Shown here in pieces: positions 1-8,838 of a stretch of 64,000 nucleotides of DNA (positions are counted from its first letter, which is position 1; the number at the start of each line of letters is the position of its first letter). The position numbers were made by a program, and so were the translations under genes. The notes below the pieces were generated by a model, which was not told the DNA's origin, ran no database searches, and saw nothing but the letters and a program-made list of their open reading frames with translations. Location: NCBI RefSeq assembly GCF_024006985.1, contig NZ_JAMXIB010000001.1, positions 496,001 through 560,000 of the forward strand. Reading direction: 5' to 3'. The stretch is from Robiginitalea marina (GTDB lineage Bacteria; Bacteroidota; Bacteroidia; Flavobacteriales; Flavobacteriaceae).

Positions 1-857
1 AAGATGACAATATTGGTCTCCACCGGGGCCACGTAACGCACATAAGGTTTGGAAGAGAGCATAGCCCCGATTTCACGGGCCCGTCGGTGGTCTTCTTCCA
101 GGCGTCCAAGGTGATGCTCCAGGGCATACCGGCCGGCAGCAGCCAGGTATCCGACCTGCCGCATCCCCCCGCCCAGCACCTTGCGGATACGAAGGGCCTT
201 ATCCATGTCCGATTTGGAGCCTACCAATAGGGAACCAACCGGGCATCCCAGTCCTTTGCTCAAACAAACGCTGATCGTATCGAAAAGGGAGCCATAATCG
301 GAGGCAACCTCCTTTCTGGCTACCAGGGCATTCCAAATGCGGGCCCCATCGAGGTGGTACTTAAGGCCGTGGCGGTCACAAACCTCCCGGATGCGTCGAA
401 GCTCCTCAAAATCCCAGCATGCCCCTCCCCCTTTATTGGTCGTGTTTTCAATGCAGACCAGCGTGGTACGGGGGCTGTGGTAAAAATCAGGCGGATTGAT
501 GGATGCCTCCACCTGGGCTGCAGTCATCATCCCGCGCTCGCCGTCCACCAGCTTACAGGAGACGCCGCTGTTAAAACTCACCCCTCCCCCTTCATAGTTA
601 TAGATGTGGGCAAACTTATCGCAAATGAGCTGTTCCCCGGGCTGGGTATGCAGTTTAATCCCGGTCTGGTTGGCCATGGTCCCACTGGGGAAAAACAGGG
701 CGGCCTCCTTTCCGAAAAGGCGCGCTACCTCATCTTCCAGGGCATTTACCGTGGGGTCTTCCTTAAAGACGTCGTCCCCCACCCGGGCCTCCATCATGGC
801 TTGCAACATGCCCGGGGTAGGCCTGGTAACCGTGTCGCTGATCAGGTTTACATCCAT
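1..857 (-). CDS. ltaE: low-specificity L-threonine aldolase (partial, C-terminus beyond window)
   Basis: PLP-dependent fold-type I enzyme that cleaves L-threonine or L-allo-threonine to glycine and acetaldehyde in the cytoplasm. The protein begins MDVNLISDTVTRPTPGMLQA, the typical family start, followed by GDDVFKEDPTVNALE, FFPSGTMANQ and the lysine motif SVCLSKGLGCPVGS, whose lysine should carry the PLP. About 285 residues are present; the family is near 340, so some 55 residues lie past base 1. The ATG at 855-857 lies 15 bases after the stop of the secreted protease upstream, so the two could share a transcript, though no functional link is known. Confidence 0.9.
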   Translation of the reverse strand, partial: MDVNLISDTVTRPTPGMLQAMMEARVGDDVFKEDPTVNALEDEVARLFGKEAALFFPSGTMANQTGIKLHTQPGEQLICDKFAHIYNYEGGGVSFNSGVSCKLVDGERGMMTAAQVEASINPPDFYHSPRTTLVCIENTTNKGGGACWDFEELRRIREVCDRHGLKYHLDGARIWNALVARKEVASDYGSLFDTISVCLSKGLGCPVGSLLVGSKSDMDKALRIRKVLGGGMRQVGYLAAAGRYALEHHLGRLEEDHRRAREIGAMLSSKPYVRYVAPVETNIVI

Positions 858-872
858 GGGTTCGGTCCGTGT

Positions 873-3278
873 TTACTGAAAGCAGTCCATCCCGATAGGC
901 GATCCATCAGGGATTTTAGGGGCCTCTGTCACTTTGAACAGTTCCGGGTGTTCCTCGAAGCGCTTTATCCGACGGAGGATCTCTGCCGCCAGGGGTTGTC
1001 CTGTGCCTTGCCGGGCCAGGGACGTTTTCAGGTCGGATAGGGCCGCGTGGGCCGCTGCATTCACCTGCGGGTGTACTTCCGGCTGGCTGGCCAGGTTCAT
1101 CAGGTGTTCGAGCACCCTGAAATTGATCACCTGCTGTACCCCTGCCATGTAGCTGTCCTTAGGCAATTTATCCGTTATCGTTCCTGCCACCAGGGCCGAA
1201 AGCACCTCCTGCAGGCTGAGTTGTCCCGCATCCATGCTGTGCTGGTTTACCAGTCGGGAAGCCCGCTGCGGATGCAACAGGAAGCCAAGGGTCATGTCGG
1301 CGGCCGTTTCAGCGGCCGCAAGGGGATCAAAACTAACCCCTGTTTTCCCTTTGAAGGATTCCCGGGTCGCGTCGTACCCGATCGGCCGGGGGGGAAACCA
1401 TTGGAGGATTCGCCCCGGAATGGCAAGCTGGTCTGCTTCCAGGGTTTGGAGTACCGCCTGCAGGGCCTGTTCCTGCTCCTTTCTGGGGAGCGCTTTCCAC
1501 GGGTCAGCCCCGTCGCCGCGCACCCCGTATCTATAGTCCATTCCCCCCACGGACTTTACTGCTGCTTCCGTCTGGTAGCGATGGAAGAAATACAGCGGGA
1601 CAAAAACGTCTTCCAGAACGGCATAAGGCTCCAGGGTCCGTATATTGGCCGGGGAAAACGATTCCATAGCCTTTTCGCGGAGGTCCAGAACGCGTCCGAG
1701 TTCTTCGGCGGCATTGCGCCCATTGTCCCATAAATGGGCATAGGCATGCGATCCACCCGGGGCACGGGCGTCCCGGTCCGAAATATAGCGGAGGCCGGAG
1801 GCTTCTGCCTTGCGCAGGATCTCCTGCAGGGCGGCCCGCTCGTCAGTCCCCTCCCGAAAGTCGGAATAGGCATAGGCCACCGTTACTTTGTCCCATGAGC
1901 CGATCCCCGTTTCGTAGGCCCCGGAAAAATCTATTTTTCCATCCACCAGGCGAATATCGGGATGTGGGTAGTCCATTACCGAAGTTTTGTCATTGCTGCT
2001 GGCCGCAAAATTATGGGCAAAGCCAAGGGTATGGCCGATTTCATGGGCCGAGAGCTGGCGGATCCGCGCCAGGGCCAACTCCATCAGGGCGCGGTCGTTG
2101 TCGTCTGCCGTTTCAAAAGGTTTTTCCGCCAGGGCCTGGGCAATCATAAAATCCTGGCGGATCCGAAGGCTACCAAGGCTTACGTGTCCCTTTATGATTT
2201 CCCCGGTCCGGGGGTCAGTCACGCTGCTGCCGTAACTCCAGCCCCGGGTGGAGCGATGCACCCACTGGATCACGTTATACCGCACGTCAAGGGGATCTGC
2301 ATCGTCGGGCAGCATTTTCAGCTGGAACGCATCTTTATAGCCGATGGCCTCAAACGCCTGGTTCCACCACCGCCCGCCTTCCAGCAGGGCGGATCGCACC
2401 GGTTCCGGGGTGCCGTTGTCGAGGTAATAGACGATGGGCTCCACGGCTTCGCTTAGGGCAGCGGAAGGATCCTTTTTTTCCAGCCGGTGCCGCGGGATGT
2501 ACCTTTTCAGGATTGGTTTTTCCACCGGGGTCGCATAATCGTAAAAAGAAAACGGGTAGGACCCGGATCGCGGATCGAACTCGCGCATCTGAAAGCCCGG
2601 GTCGGGGAGTTCGATGAAGGAATGGTGCTGGGCCACAGTAACCAGTTTTGGGTTTGGGGTCACGGACCGAACATACCCGCCTTTGGGTTCGCCTTTAAAG
2701 GTGAGCAACACATCGAATTCGACATTTTTAGGGAAGGCCCGGGTGCGCTCCGGGTTCATGGCGCTCCGGGAAGTATCCAGGGTGTAAGACCCCTGCCCGG
2801 TATCCCGGAGACGGTCGGAAACCCCGTGGGCGTCCTGCATCAGAAAACCGGTGAGGTCCACCACATGGGTATTCCCGCGGGTTTCCACGATGGGGAAGCC
2901 AAAAAGGATGGATTTGGCGAAGGCCTGCTCCACCGACTTTTTTTCCAGGGGGTTGTCGGTGAGGGCGCGGTACTGCAGGTTGGGCTGTATCAGCAACAAT
3001 TTATTCCCGGCCTTTCGGAAAAAGACCACCTGCTCGTTGCCCAACTGCCCGCGGTCAAGGCCGATATCATTACTGCCGATCCCACTGCTCAGGGAATATA
3101 CGTACAGGAACTCCTTTTCCAGCTCCTCCACTTCCAGGTATACTTTGTCGTCTGAAGCGTCGTAGTAGTAGTCAAAAAACCCTTCCGATTTTTCAAGGTT
3201 TTTGCGCTTTTCCGCAAACTGCCCGACCAGGAGCAGGGGGAACATAACCAACAGGGAAAACGAAAGCAGGAATCTCAT
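873..3278 (-). CDS. secreted zinc-dependent metalloprotease (DUF5117/DUF5118-type)
   Basis: Large exported metallopeptidase, probably periplasmic or cell-surface. Residues 1-20 form a signal peptide (MRFLLSFSLLVMFPLLLVGQ). The zinc site is HEIGHTLGFAHN, giving H412, E413, H416 and H422 in metzincin form, followed by a methionine-turn-like SVMDYPHP. The N-terminal third looks like the DUF5118/DUF5117 modules usual in this Bacteroidetes family, and 801 residues is a normal length for it. The substrate is unknown. Its own promoter is likely at 3311-3342. The family assignment rests on the motif and domain order; no search was run. Confidence 0.88.
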   Translation of the reverse strand: MRFLLSFSLLVMFPLLLVGQFAEKRKNLEKSEGFFDYYYDASDDKVYLEVEELEKEFLYVYSLSSGIGSNDIGLDRGQLGNEQVVFFRKAGNKLLLIQPNLQYRALTDNPLEKKSVEQAFAKSILFGFPIVETRGNTHVVDLTGFLMQDAHGVSDRLRDTGQGSYTLDTSRSAMNPERTRAFPKNVEFDVLLTFKGEPKGGYVRSVTPNPKLVTVAQHHSFIELPDPGFQMREFDPRSGSYPFSFYDYATPVEKPILKRYIPRHRLEKKDPSAALSEAVEPIVYYLDNGTPEPVRSALLEGGRWWNQAFEAIGYKDAFQLKMLPDDADPLDVRYNVIQWVHRSTRGWSYGSSVTDPRTGEIIKGHVSLGSLRIRQDFMIAQALAEKPFETADDNDRALMELALARIRQLSAHEIGHTLGFAHNFAASSNDKTSVMDYPHPDIRLVDGKIDFSGAYETGIGSWDKVTVAYAYSDFREGTDERAALQEILRKAEASGLRYISDRDARAPGGSHAYAHLWDNGRNAAEELGRVLDLREKAMESFSPANIRTLEPYAVLEDVFVPLYFFHRYQTEAAVKSVGGMDYRYGVRGDGADPWKALPRKEQEQALQAVLQTLEADQLAIPGRILQWFPPRPIGYDATRESFKGKTGVSFDPLAAAETAADMTLGFLLHPQRASRLVNQHSMDAGQLSLQEVLSALVAGTITDKLPKDSYMAGVQQVINFRVLEHLMNLASQPEVHPQVNAAAHAALSDLKTSLARQGTGQPLAAEILRRIKRFEEHPELFKVTEAPKIPDGSPIGMDCFQ

Positions 3279-3310
3279 AGGAAAGTTATTAGTCCATTAG
3301 ATAAGGTGCC

Positions 3311-3342
3311 CTAAAATACATTTAAGTGGCTACGCTTCCAAA
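3311..3342 (-). promoter_or_regulatory. Bacteroidetes-type promoter for the metalloprotease
   Basis: On the minus strand a TTTG (3339-3342) is followed after 20 bases by TATTTTAG (3311-3318), one mismatch from the TAnnTTTG -7 box of the Bacteroidetes primary sigma factor. It lies 32 bases before the protease ATG. Confidence 0.45.
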
Positions 3343-3412
3343 GGCTCGCTTTAAAAAATGCAACACCCTCTTTACTGTAAAGGGAAAGATTAATTAATTC
3401 TAATAAAAAATG

Positions 3413-3420
3413 TACCTTTT
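3413..3420 (+). promoter_or_regulatory. -7 box for the ATP-grasp/alpha-E/transglutaminase operon
   Basis: TACCTTTT resembles TAnnTTTG and sits 16 bases before the ATG at 3437. It overlaps the region just after an in-frame ATG at 3410, which argues that the 3410 ATG is not the translation start. No clear -33 TTTG is visible. Confidence 0.35.
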
Positions 3421-3436
3421 CACCAAACCCTGCCCG

Positions 3437-4897
3437 ATGCAAAAGCGAAATACCCTTTTTTCGTCTTATCCACGAGACCCCGGCCTTTTCGACGAACTAT
3501 TCGACCAGGAGGGAAAGGTAACCAAAGTGTACAGCAAGCTTTTCAACCTTTACGGAAAGAATTCCATCTCCGATTACCTCGAATTGAACAATAAGGCGAA
3601 AGCCTCTTTTTTTAACCAGGGGATTACCTTTCAGGTCTACAATGAGGCAACCACCAGGGAGAAGATTTTCCCCTTCGACCTGTTCCCCAGAATTATTGGT
3701 GCAGAGGAGTGGGCACATATCGAAAAAGGGGTGGTTCAGCGCTGCCGGGCATTGAATTTGTTTTTGCACGACCTCTACCACGAAAAAGAGATCCTCAAGG
3801 CAGGGGTTGTTCCCCTGGAACTTATCAATTCCTCCGAGAATTACCTGGAGCAAATGGTTGGGCTCGACCCGCCCGGAGGCATTTACAACCACATTTCCGG
3901 AACCGATATTATCAGGCACAAGGACGGCGAATTCTACGTTTTGGAAGACAACATCCGGTGCCCTTCCGGAGTTAGTTACGTTTTGAGCAACCGGGCAGCC
4001 CTTAAAAGGGCGTTTTTCGGGGTCTTTAACCACTATGATGTCCATACAGTAACCAACTATGCAGAAAACCTGCTCGACCAGTTGGAACGGGTAAAACCAG
4101 GTGGGGTCGACGTGCCTACCTGCGTAGTGCTTACCCCGGGCATGTACAATTCGGCCTTTTACGAACACAGCTACCTCGCCAAGACCATGGGTGTGGAACT
4201 GGTTGAAGGAAGGGACCTCTACGTGGAAAATGATTTTGTATACATGAAGACGATTATGGGCCCCCGAAGGGTCGATATCCTTTACCGAAGAATCGACGAT
4301 CATTTTATCGATCCCTTGGAATTCCGGCAGGATTCTGCCCTCGGAGTTCCTGGCCTTTTTGCAGCGTATAAGAAGGGGAATATCACGATAGTAAATGCGC
4401 CGGGGACCGGAGTGGCCGATGACAAAGCCGTATACACCTATGTTCCGGATATTATTCGATTCTACCTGGGTGAAGAGCCCATCCTGAAAAATGTTCAAAC
4501 CTACCATTGCAGTCGCAAGGAGGATCTGGAATACGTGCTCGACAACATCCGGGAACTGGTGGTAAAACCCGTAGATGAAGCCGGGGGCTATGGAATCTCC
4601 ATAGGAAACTGCCTTACCGACACTGAAGTGGAGGAGGTCCGGCAATCTATCCGGAATGCTCCCAGGAAATATGTAGCCCAGCCCATCCTGTCGCTTTCTG
4701 TGCACCCAACGTTTATTGAGGAATCACAGTCCTTCGAACAACGCCATATCGATTTGCGCACCTTTACGGTATTGGGTCCCGATTCCTCATATGTTTTGAA
4801 AGGCGGCCTCACCCGGGTTGCGCTTCGCAAGGGCAACCTTATTGTTAACTCTTCCCAGGGCGGCGGATCCAAAGATACCTGGGTACTTCAAAAATAA
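3437..4897 (+). CDS. circularly permuted ATP-grasp type 2 protein (DUF404/DUF407 family)
   Basis: A 486-residue cytoplasmic protein of the circularly permuted ATP-grasp family (COG2308 type), predicted to form amide or peptide bonds with ATP; the substrate is unknown. Recognisable stretches are PGGIYNHISGTDIIRHKDGE, VLEDNIRCPSGVSYVLSNR, NAPGTGVADDKAVYTYVPDI and, near the C-terminus, ELVVKPVDEAGGYGISIG and FTVLGPDSSYVLKGGLTRVA. An ATG nine codons upstream at 3410 keeps the frame, but a -7 box directly after it favours 3437. It is the first gene of a trio with the alpha-E protein (5 bases downstream) and a transglutaminase-like protein, an arrangement conserved across many bacteria. Confidence 0.9.
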   Translation: MQKRNTLFSSYPRDPGLFDELFDQEGKVTKVYSKLFNLYGKNSISDYLELNNKAKASFFNQGITFQVYNEATTREKIFPFDLFPRIIGAEEWAHIEKGVVQRCRALNLFLHDLYHEKEILKAGVVPLELINSSENYLEQMVGLDPPGGIYNHISGTDIIRHKDGEFYVLEDNIRCPSGVSYVLSNRAALKRAFFGVFNHYDVHTVTNYAENLLDQLERVKPGGVDVPTCVVLTPGMYNSAFYEHSYLAKTMGVELVEGRDLYVENDFVYMKTIMGPRRVDILYRRIDDHFIDPLEFRQDSALGVPGLFAAYKKGNITIVNAPGTGVADDKAVYTYVPDIIRFYLGEEPILKNVQTYHCSRKEDLEYVLDNIRELVVKPVDEAGGYGISIGNCLTDTEVEEVRQSIRNAPRKYVAQPILSLSVHPTFIEESQSFEQRHIDLRTFTVLGPDSSYVLKGGLTRVALRKGNLIVNSSQGGGSKDTWVLQK

Positions 4898-4902
4898 AGA
4901 CC

Positions 4903-5847
4903 ATGCTTGCTCGAGTAGCCGATAACTTATTTTGGATGGGGCGTTATATTGAACGGGCCGAACACATGGCGCGCTTCATGAACGTGAACTACTTTTCCTC
5001 CCTGGATGCCCCCAGTTCGACTTCCCAGTCAAGGGAGTTTGTGCTCCGGTCAATGGTCAACATGACGGGGCTATCCATGGCGTCCTCCGGCGTCCTTAAG
5101 GAACAGGATGTCCTGTATCGGATCGGCACGGATCCCGGGGAATCCTCCTCCATCGTAAACTCCATAAAAAATGCCCGGGGAAATGCACAATCTGCCAGGG
5201 ATTTAATCTCCACGGAACTCTATGAGTCCATCAATAAGTTTTACCACTTCGCCGTAGATTATCCCACCGGAAAATTCGTCAGGACGGGGCTTTTCGATTT
5301 CACCACACAGGTGACGGAGATGACGGCAATCATCCGGGGAAAAATTCGGGGGACACTGCTTCACGATTCCATTTACGCCATCATCATGCTGGGGGTTAAC
5401 CTGGAGCGGGCCCTGCAGATTACAAGGATCATCCAGGCTAAATACCTCGATGCGCTTCATGCAGAGGGAGAACAAGAGGAGGGATTCCGATACAGTTACG
5501 AATGGACTACCTTGCTGAAATGCACAGAATCCTACGATATGATGCGCCGGCTGTACAAAAAACAACCGACGAGCACGAGCACGCTCGAATTCCTTATTCT
5601 GAACCCCAACTGCCCCAGGTCGGTGATGAACAGCCTGAACCAAATATACCGGCATATTTCCATCCTGGACCCCCTTAGAATCAGGGACAAGGACTCCTCG
5701 GCCTTTCTGATTGGAAAAATCAGGGCTGAGTATCAGTTCAAAAGCATTGAAGACATCGATAACAACCACAGGGAATTCATCACGGAAACCCTGTCGTCCC
5801 TTTCTGCGATCGGATCCAGGATCGAAGGGGAATTTTTCTATTACTAG
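4903..5847 (+). CDS. alpha-E domain-containing protein (DUF403)
   Basis: A 314-residue all-alpha protein of the COG2307/DUF403 family, function not established. The start MLARVADNLFWMGRYIERAE is the hallmark of the family, and the rest is helical with repeated RALQ/RIIQ and RRLYKKQ stretches. It starts 5 bases after the ATP-grasp stop, so translation is probably coupled. Families of this kind travel with ATP-grasp and transglutaminase-like partners, which suggests one shared peptide-modifying or peptide-making pathway; that role is inferred from context only. Confidence 0.9.
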   Translation: MLARVADNLFWMGRYIERAEHMARFMNVNYFSSLDAPSSTSQSREFVLRSMVNMTGLSMASSGVLKEQDVLYRIGTDPGESSSIVNSIKNARGNAQSARDLISTELYESINKFYHFAVDYPTGKFVRTGLFDFTTQVTEMTAIIRGKIRGTLLHDSIYAIIMLGVNLERALQITRIIQAKYLDALHAEGEQEEGFRYSYEWTTLLKCTESYDMMRRLYKKQPTSTSTLEFLILNPNCPRSVMNSLNQIYRHISILDPLRIRDKDSSAFLIGKIRAEYQFKSIEDIDNNHREFITETLSSLSAIGSRIEGEFFYY

Positions 5848-5896
5848 CAGACTTTAAAAACAGCTTACCTTAAGGGCCTGGAAAGGACAGGGTGGA

Positions 5897-6748
5897 ATGA
5901 CGGAACACTACACTATTGAATACGTTGCGGAAAATACCTATGAGCACCCCGTGCTTGAGGCGAATTGGCAATTCCTGATTATTCCCCGGGAAGATGCCCA
6001 TCAGCAGCGAATACAAATCTTTTTCGAAAACAGTGAAAATGCCCCATGGGAATTTTCCCGTAATGGATTCGATTTTACCACAATCCGGGTGCGTTGTCAG
6101 GGAGCCTTCAAAACGATTTCCTTCCGGGCCGTATTCCATCTCGAAAAGACGGAAGCAAATCCTTTTGAATTTGATTTGGGGCAACTCCGGGGCTTACCTG
6201 AAAATCCTGATGAACTCCTGCTTTTCAGGATCCGGTTTAGCAGGTACCTGAAAGATACTCCGTTGAGCCGGCTCCCCAATAGGGTGAAAGTTTTTGACTT
6301 CGACCCGAAGCATCACATTTTTGAAAACCTTATCGGGTTGAATTCGTGGGTATTCCAAACCCTGAAGTATACCAGTGGTGCGACTGACGTCGATACTCCA
6401 CTGGAGGTGGTTCTTGAGAATCGTATGGGGGTGTGCCAGGACTTTACACACCTCTTCCTCGCAATTGCCCGTCATCATGGAATCCCCGCCAGGTATGTCT
6501 CGGGATACCTTCACCAGGGACTCGGATATTTCGGAGACGCCCAGATGCATGCCTGGGCAGAAGCCCACCTTCCGGGCATCGGCTGGGTGGGATTCGACCC
6601 TGCAAATAATATCCTCGCCACCACCGATCATATTAAAGTGGCCCATGGACGGGATTACTCGGACTGTGCCCCTTTAAAAGGGGTCTTTACCGGGATGGGG
6701 GGGAATGCCACCAGACACAGGGTTCAGGTCGAGACCCAACAACAATAG
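5897..6748 (+). CDS. transglutaminase-like cysteine protease family protein
   Basis: A 283-residue protein with a bacterial transglutaminase N-terminal beta domain (about 1-110) and a transglutaminase-like core. The catalytic triad is visible: C180 in GVCQDFTHLF, H218 in MHAWAEAHLP and D234 in GWVGFDPANN. No signal peptide, so cytoplasmic. Members of this COG1305 branch are usually peptidases or amidases rather than crosslinkers. It is the third gene of the trio, 49 bases after the alpha-E gene. No proteasome-like Anbu gene, the frequent fourth partner, is present next to it. Confidence 0.88.
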   Translation: MTEHYTIEYVAENTYEHPVLEANWQFLIIPREDAHQQRIQIFFENSENAPWEFSRNGFDFTTIRVRCQGAFKTISFRAVFHLEKTEANPFEFDLGQLRGLPENPDELLLFRIRFSRYLKDTPLSRLPNRVKVFDFDPKHHIFENLIGLNSWVFQTLKYTSGATDVDTPLEVVLENRMGVCQDFTHLFLAIARHHGIPARYVSGYLHQGLGYFGDAQMHAWAEAHLPGIGWVGFDPANNILATTDHIKVAHGRDYSDCAPLKGVFTGMGGNATRHRVQVETQQQ

Positions 6749-6810
6749 TGCAATAGTCGGTGGGTAATTGTTGAAAACGCCTTACTTTTACACCATTAAA
6801 ATCCATTTTC

Positions 6811-7903
6811 ATGAAGGAGAAATTGAAGTCACTTATGGAGCGCCTTGGTGCGTTAAGGAGGTATCTTTGACATAGATGCCAAACGCATCGAAATTCAAAA
6901 CGAAGAGGAAAAAACCATGGAGCCCGGGTTCTGGGATGACCCTGTCAAGGCACGGGAAGTCATGAAAAGCCTCCAGTCCAGGAAGCAGTGGGTCGAAGAC
7001 TTTGAAGAATCTGAGCGCCTGGTCGGGGACCTGGAGGTTCTTGTGGATTTCCTTGAGCAAGATGAAGTCTCTGTGAGGGAGGTTTCGCAGCAGTTGGACA
7101 AGGCTACGGAAGCTATCGAAAAATTGGAGTTTCGCAACATGCTTTCCGAGGAAGGGGACGAAATGACTGCAGTGCTCCAGATTACGGCAGGGGCCGGAGG
7201 GACCGAGAGCTGTGACTGGGCCTCCATGCTGATGCGGATGTACCTCATGTGGGCGGAAAAAAACCGGTATAAAATCCGGGAATTGAATTACCAGGAAGGC
7301 GACGTGGCCGGAATTAAAACGGTAACCCTGGAAATCGAAGGGCACTACGCCTTTGGGTGGCTCAAAGGGGAGAACGGGGTCCACCGGTTGGTGCGCATAT
7401 CGCCTTTTGACAGCAACGCCAAACGACACACCTCTTTCGCCTCGGTCTATGTCTATCCCCTGGTAGACGATTCCATCGAAATTGAAATCAACCCGGCTGA
7501 TATCGAAATTACCACGGCGCGCTCCAGCGGGGCGGGCGGGCAAAACGTCAATAAGGTCGAGACCAAGGTGCAACTGGTACACAAGCCCACCGGCATTCAG
7601 ATATCGTGTTCCGATTCGCGCTCTCAGCACGACAACCGGGCAACGGCGCTGAAGATGCTCAAATCACAACTCTACGAGATAGAACTGCGCAAAAAACAAG
7701 AAGCCAGGGACGAGATTGAGGCCTCCAAGATGAAAATCGAATGGGGCTCCCAGATCCGGAATTACGTCATGCACCCCTATAAACTGGTCAAAGATGTGCG
7801 CACCGGGGCGGAAACCGGGAATGTCGATGCCGTGATGGACGGGGAAATCGACATGTTCCTAAAGGCCTACCTGATGATGATGGGGCAAAAAGACCCCGCC
7901 TAG
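6811..7903 (+). CDS. prfB: peptide chain release factor 2, with programmed +1 frameshift
   Basis: RF2 releases finished protein at UGA and UAA codons. The gene is read in two frames: ATG at 6811 runs 19 codons to CTT followed by an in-frame TGA (6868-6870); a +1 slip at CTT TGA C continues at GAC (6869) to the TAA-free end at 7903. The total is 363 residues, the normal RF2 size. An internal AGGAGG at 6856-6861 precedes the slip site, as in the classic autoregulated prfB. The GGQ peptidyl-release motif is at residues 242-244 ([11 protein letters not shown]) and the codon-reading SPF motif appears in [10 protein letters not shown]. Low RF2 should raise frameshifting and so its own synthesis. 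A TACTTTTA -7-like box lies at 6783-6790. Confidence 0.97.
6856..6871 (+). promoter_or_regulatory. prfB: programmed +1 ribosomal frameshift site of prfB
   Basis: AGGAGG, TAT, CTT, TGA, C in this order. The Shine-Dalgarno-like hexamer, the slippery CUU and the UGA followed by C are the three canonical RF2 autoregulation elements, in the canonical spacing. Confidence 0.95.
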
Positions 7904-7926
7904 CAGCTTACAAAAACCTTTTTATC

Positions 7927-8268
7927 ATGATTATTGTTTACCACAACCCCAGGTGCCGCAAATCCAGGGAAACCCTCGATTTGGTGCAGCAGAGCGGGGA
8001 AACCTTTGAAATTATAGAATACCTCAAGACCCCCCTGGACACTTCCGGACTCAAAGCGCTGCTCAATAAGCTGAAAATGGAGCCCGCCGCCCTGGTGCGC
8101 ACCGGCGAAGCGCTCTGGAAGGAAAAATACCGGGGAAAAGACCTGACCGACGGGCAAATCCTGGCTGCTATGGAAGCCCATCCCATCCTCATGGAACGCC
8201 CCGTTGTGGTAAAGGGTGACCGGGCGATCCTTGGCCGTCCGCCTGAAAAGGTCCTGGAGTTATTATAA
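7927..8268 (+). CDS. ArsC-family arsenate reductase-like protein
   Basis: A 113-residue thioredoxin-fold protein of the glutaredoxin-dependent ArsC/YfgD family. It starts MIIVYHNPRCRKSRETLDLV, with the single catalytic cysteine in NPRC, and ends with the family signature HPILMERPVVVKGDRAILGR. Real arsenate reduction is not certain: short chromosomal members without an ars operon often have another or unknown role, and no arsenic transporter or ArsR regulator is nearby. It follows prfB by 23 bases. Confidence 0.85.
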   Translation: MIIVYHNPRCRKSRETLDLVQQSGETFEIIEYLKTPLDTSGLKALLNKLKMEPAALVRTGEALWKEKYRGKDLTDGQILAAMEAHPILMERPVVVKGDRAILGRPPEKVLELL

Positions 8269-8330
8269 CAAGGAAACCTGGATTTGTTTAAGCTTTAAGC
8301 GAATTCATTTAACAAACATTTAACCAAACC

Positions 8331-8355
8331 GGATTAAACGTTCCCCGTTTGATCC
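8331..8355 (+). promoter_or_regulatory. 10-bp leader hairpin before the secreted protein/receptor pair
   Basis: GGATTAAACG and CGTTTGATCC form an uninterrupted 10-pair stem (one G-U) around a 5-base loop, ending 18 bases before the ATG at 8374. There is no T run after it, so it is not a good terminator. It could be a leader structure or a protein-binding palindrome. Confidence 0.4.
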
Positions 8356-8373
8356 AATCTAAAGAAGGAAACC

Positions 8374-8832
8374 ATGAAACAATTCTTTTTTCTTTTGATC
8401 GTCTTTATGGCTGCCTCCCAGTGGGGCCATTCCCAAATGGGCCAATATGGGACTTTCGGACCGCAACGGTCTTCCATCCCTCGCGGACCAGGGCCTGAAG
8501 CCCAGAAGGAAGAACCCAAAACGGCGGAAGAACTCGTGGCTGCAGAAATGCCCAAAATTATAGAGGCCCTTGAGCTCAACGCTTTTGAGGAAGCCGTTGT
8601 AAGTTCCGTTTTGACCAAATACGTACAGCAGCGCATTGAACTGCAAATCCTCGCCCTTCCTGCAGAGCAGACCCGCGAGGCCCATGAGCGCATTGCGGAA
8701 AACCAGAAGGCCGACCTCGAACAGGGGTTACCGGCAGAAAAGTTTGAGCTCTTCATGGAATTGATGGAAAACGGCTTCGACAGCAAAAAGGCCAAAAAAG
8801 AGCGCAAAAAAAAGAAAAAAGACAAAACTTAA
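8374..8832 (+). CDS. small secreted protein of unknown function
   Basis: A 152-residue protein, not recognised as a named family. It has a signal peptide (MKQFFFLLIVFMAASQWGHS, cut near residue 21), a Gly/Pro-rich stretch to about residue 45, a helical middle (50-130) and a very lysine-rich tail (KKAKKERKKKKKDK). Its stop lies 6 bases before the outer-membrane receptor gene, so the two are almost surely co-transcribed. An accessory periplasmic role for the receptor is a guess from position. Confidence 0.75.
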   Translation: MKQFFFLLIVFMAASQWGHSQMGQYGTFGPQRSSIPRGPGPEAQKEEPKTAEELVAAEMPKIIEALELNAFEEAVVSSVLTKYVQQRIELQILALPAEQTREAHERIAENQKADLEQGLPAEKFELFMELMENGFDSKKAKKERKKKKKDKT

Positions 8833-8838
8833 ACCTGA

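Noticed and set aside
3497-4705. Open frame of about 400 codons antisense to the ATP-grasp gene
   Set aside because: The opposite strand encodes a well-recognised family over the full length; the antisense translation has no family motifs. Long shadows are common in DNA of this GC content.
7927-8268. Arsenic-resistance operon
   Set aside because: Only a lone ArsC-like protein is present; no arsR, arsB, acr3 or arsM lies nearby.
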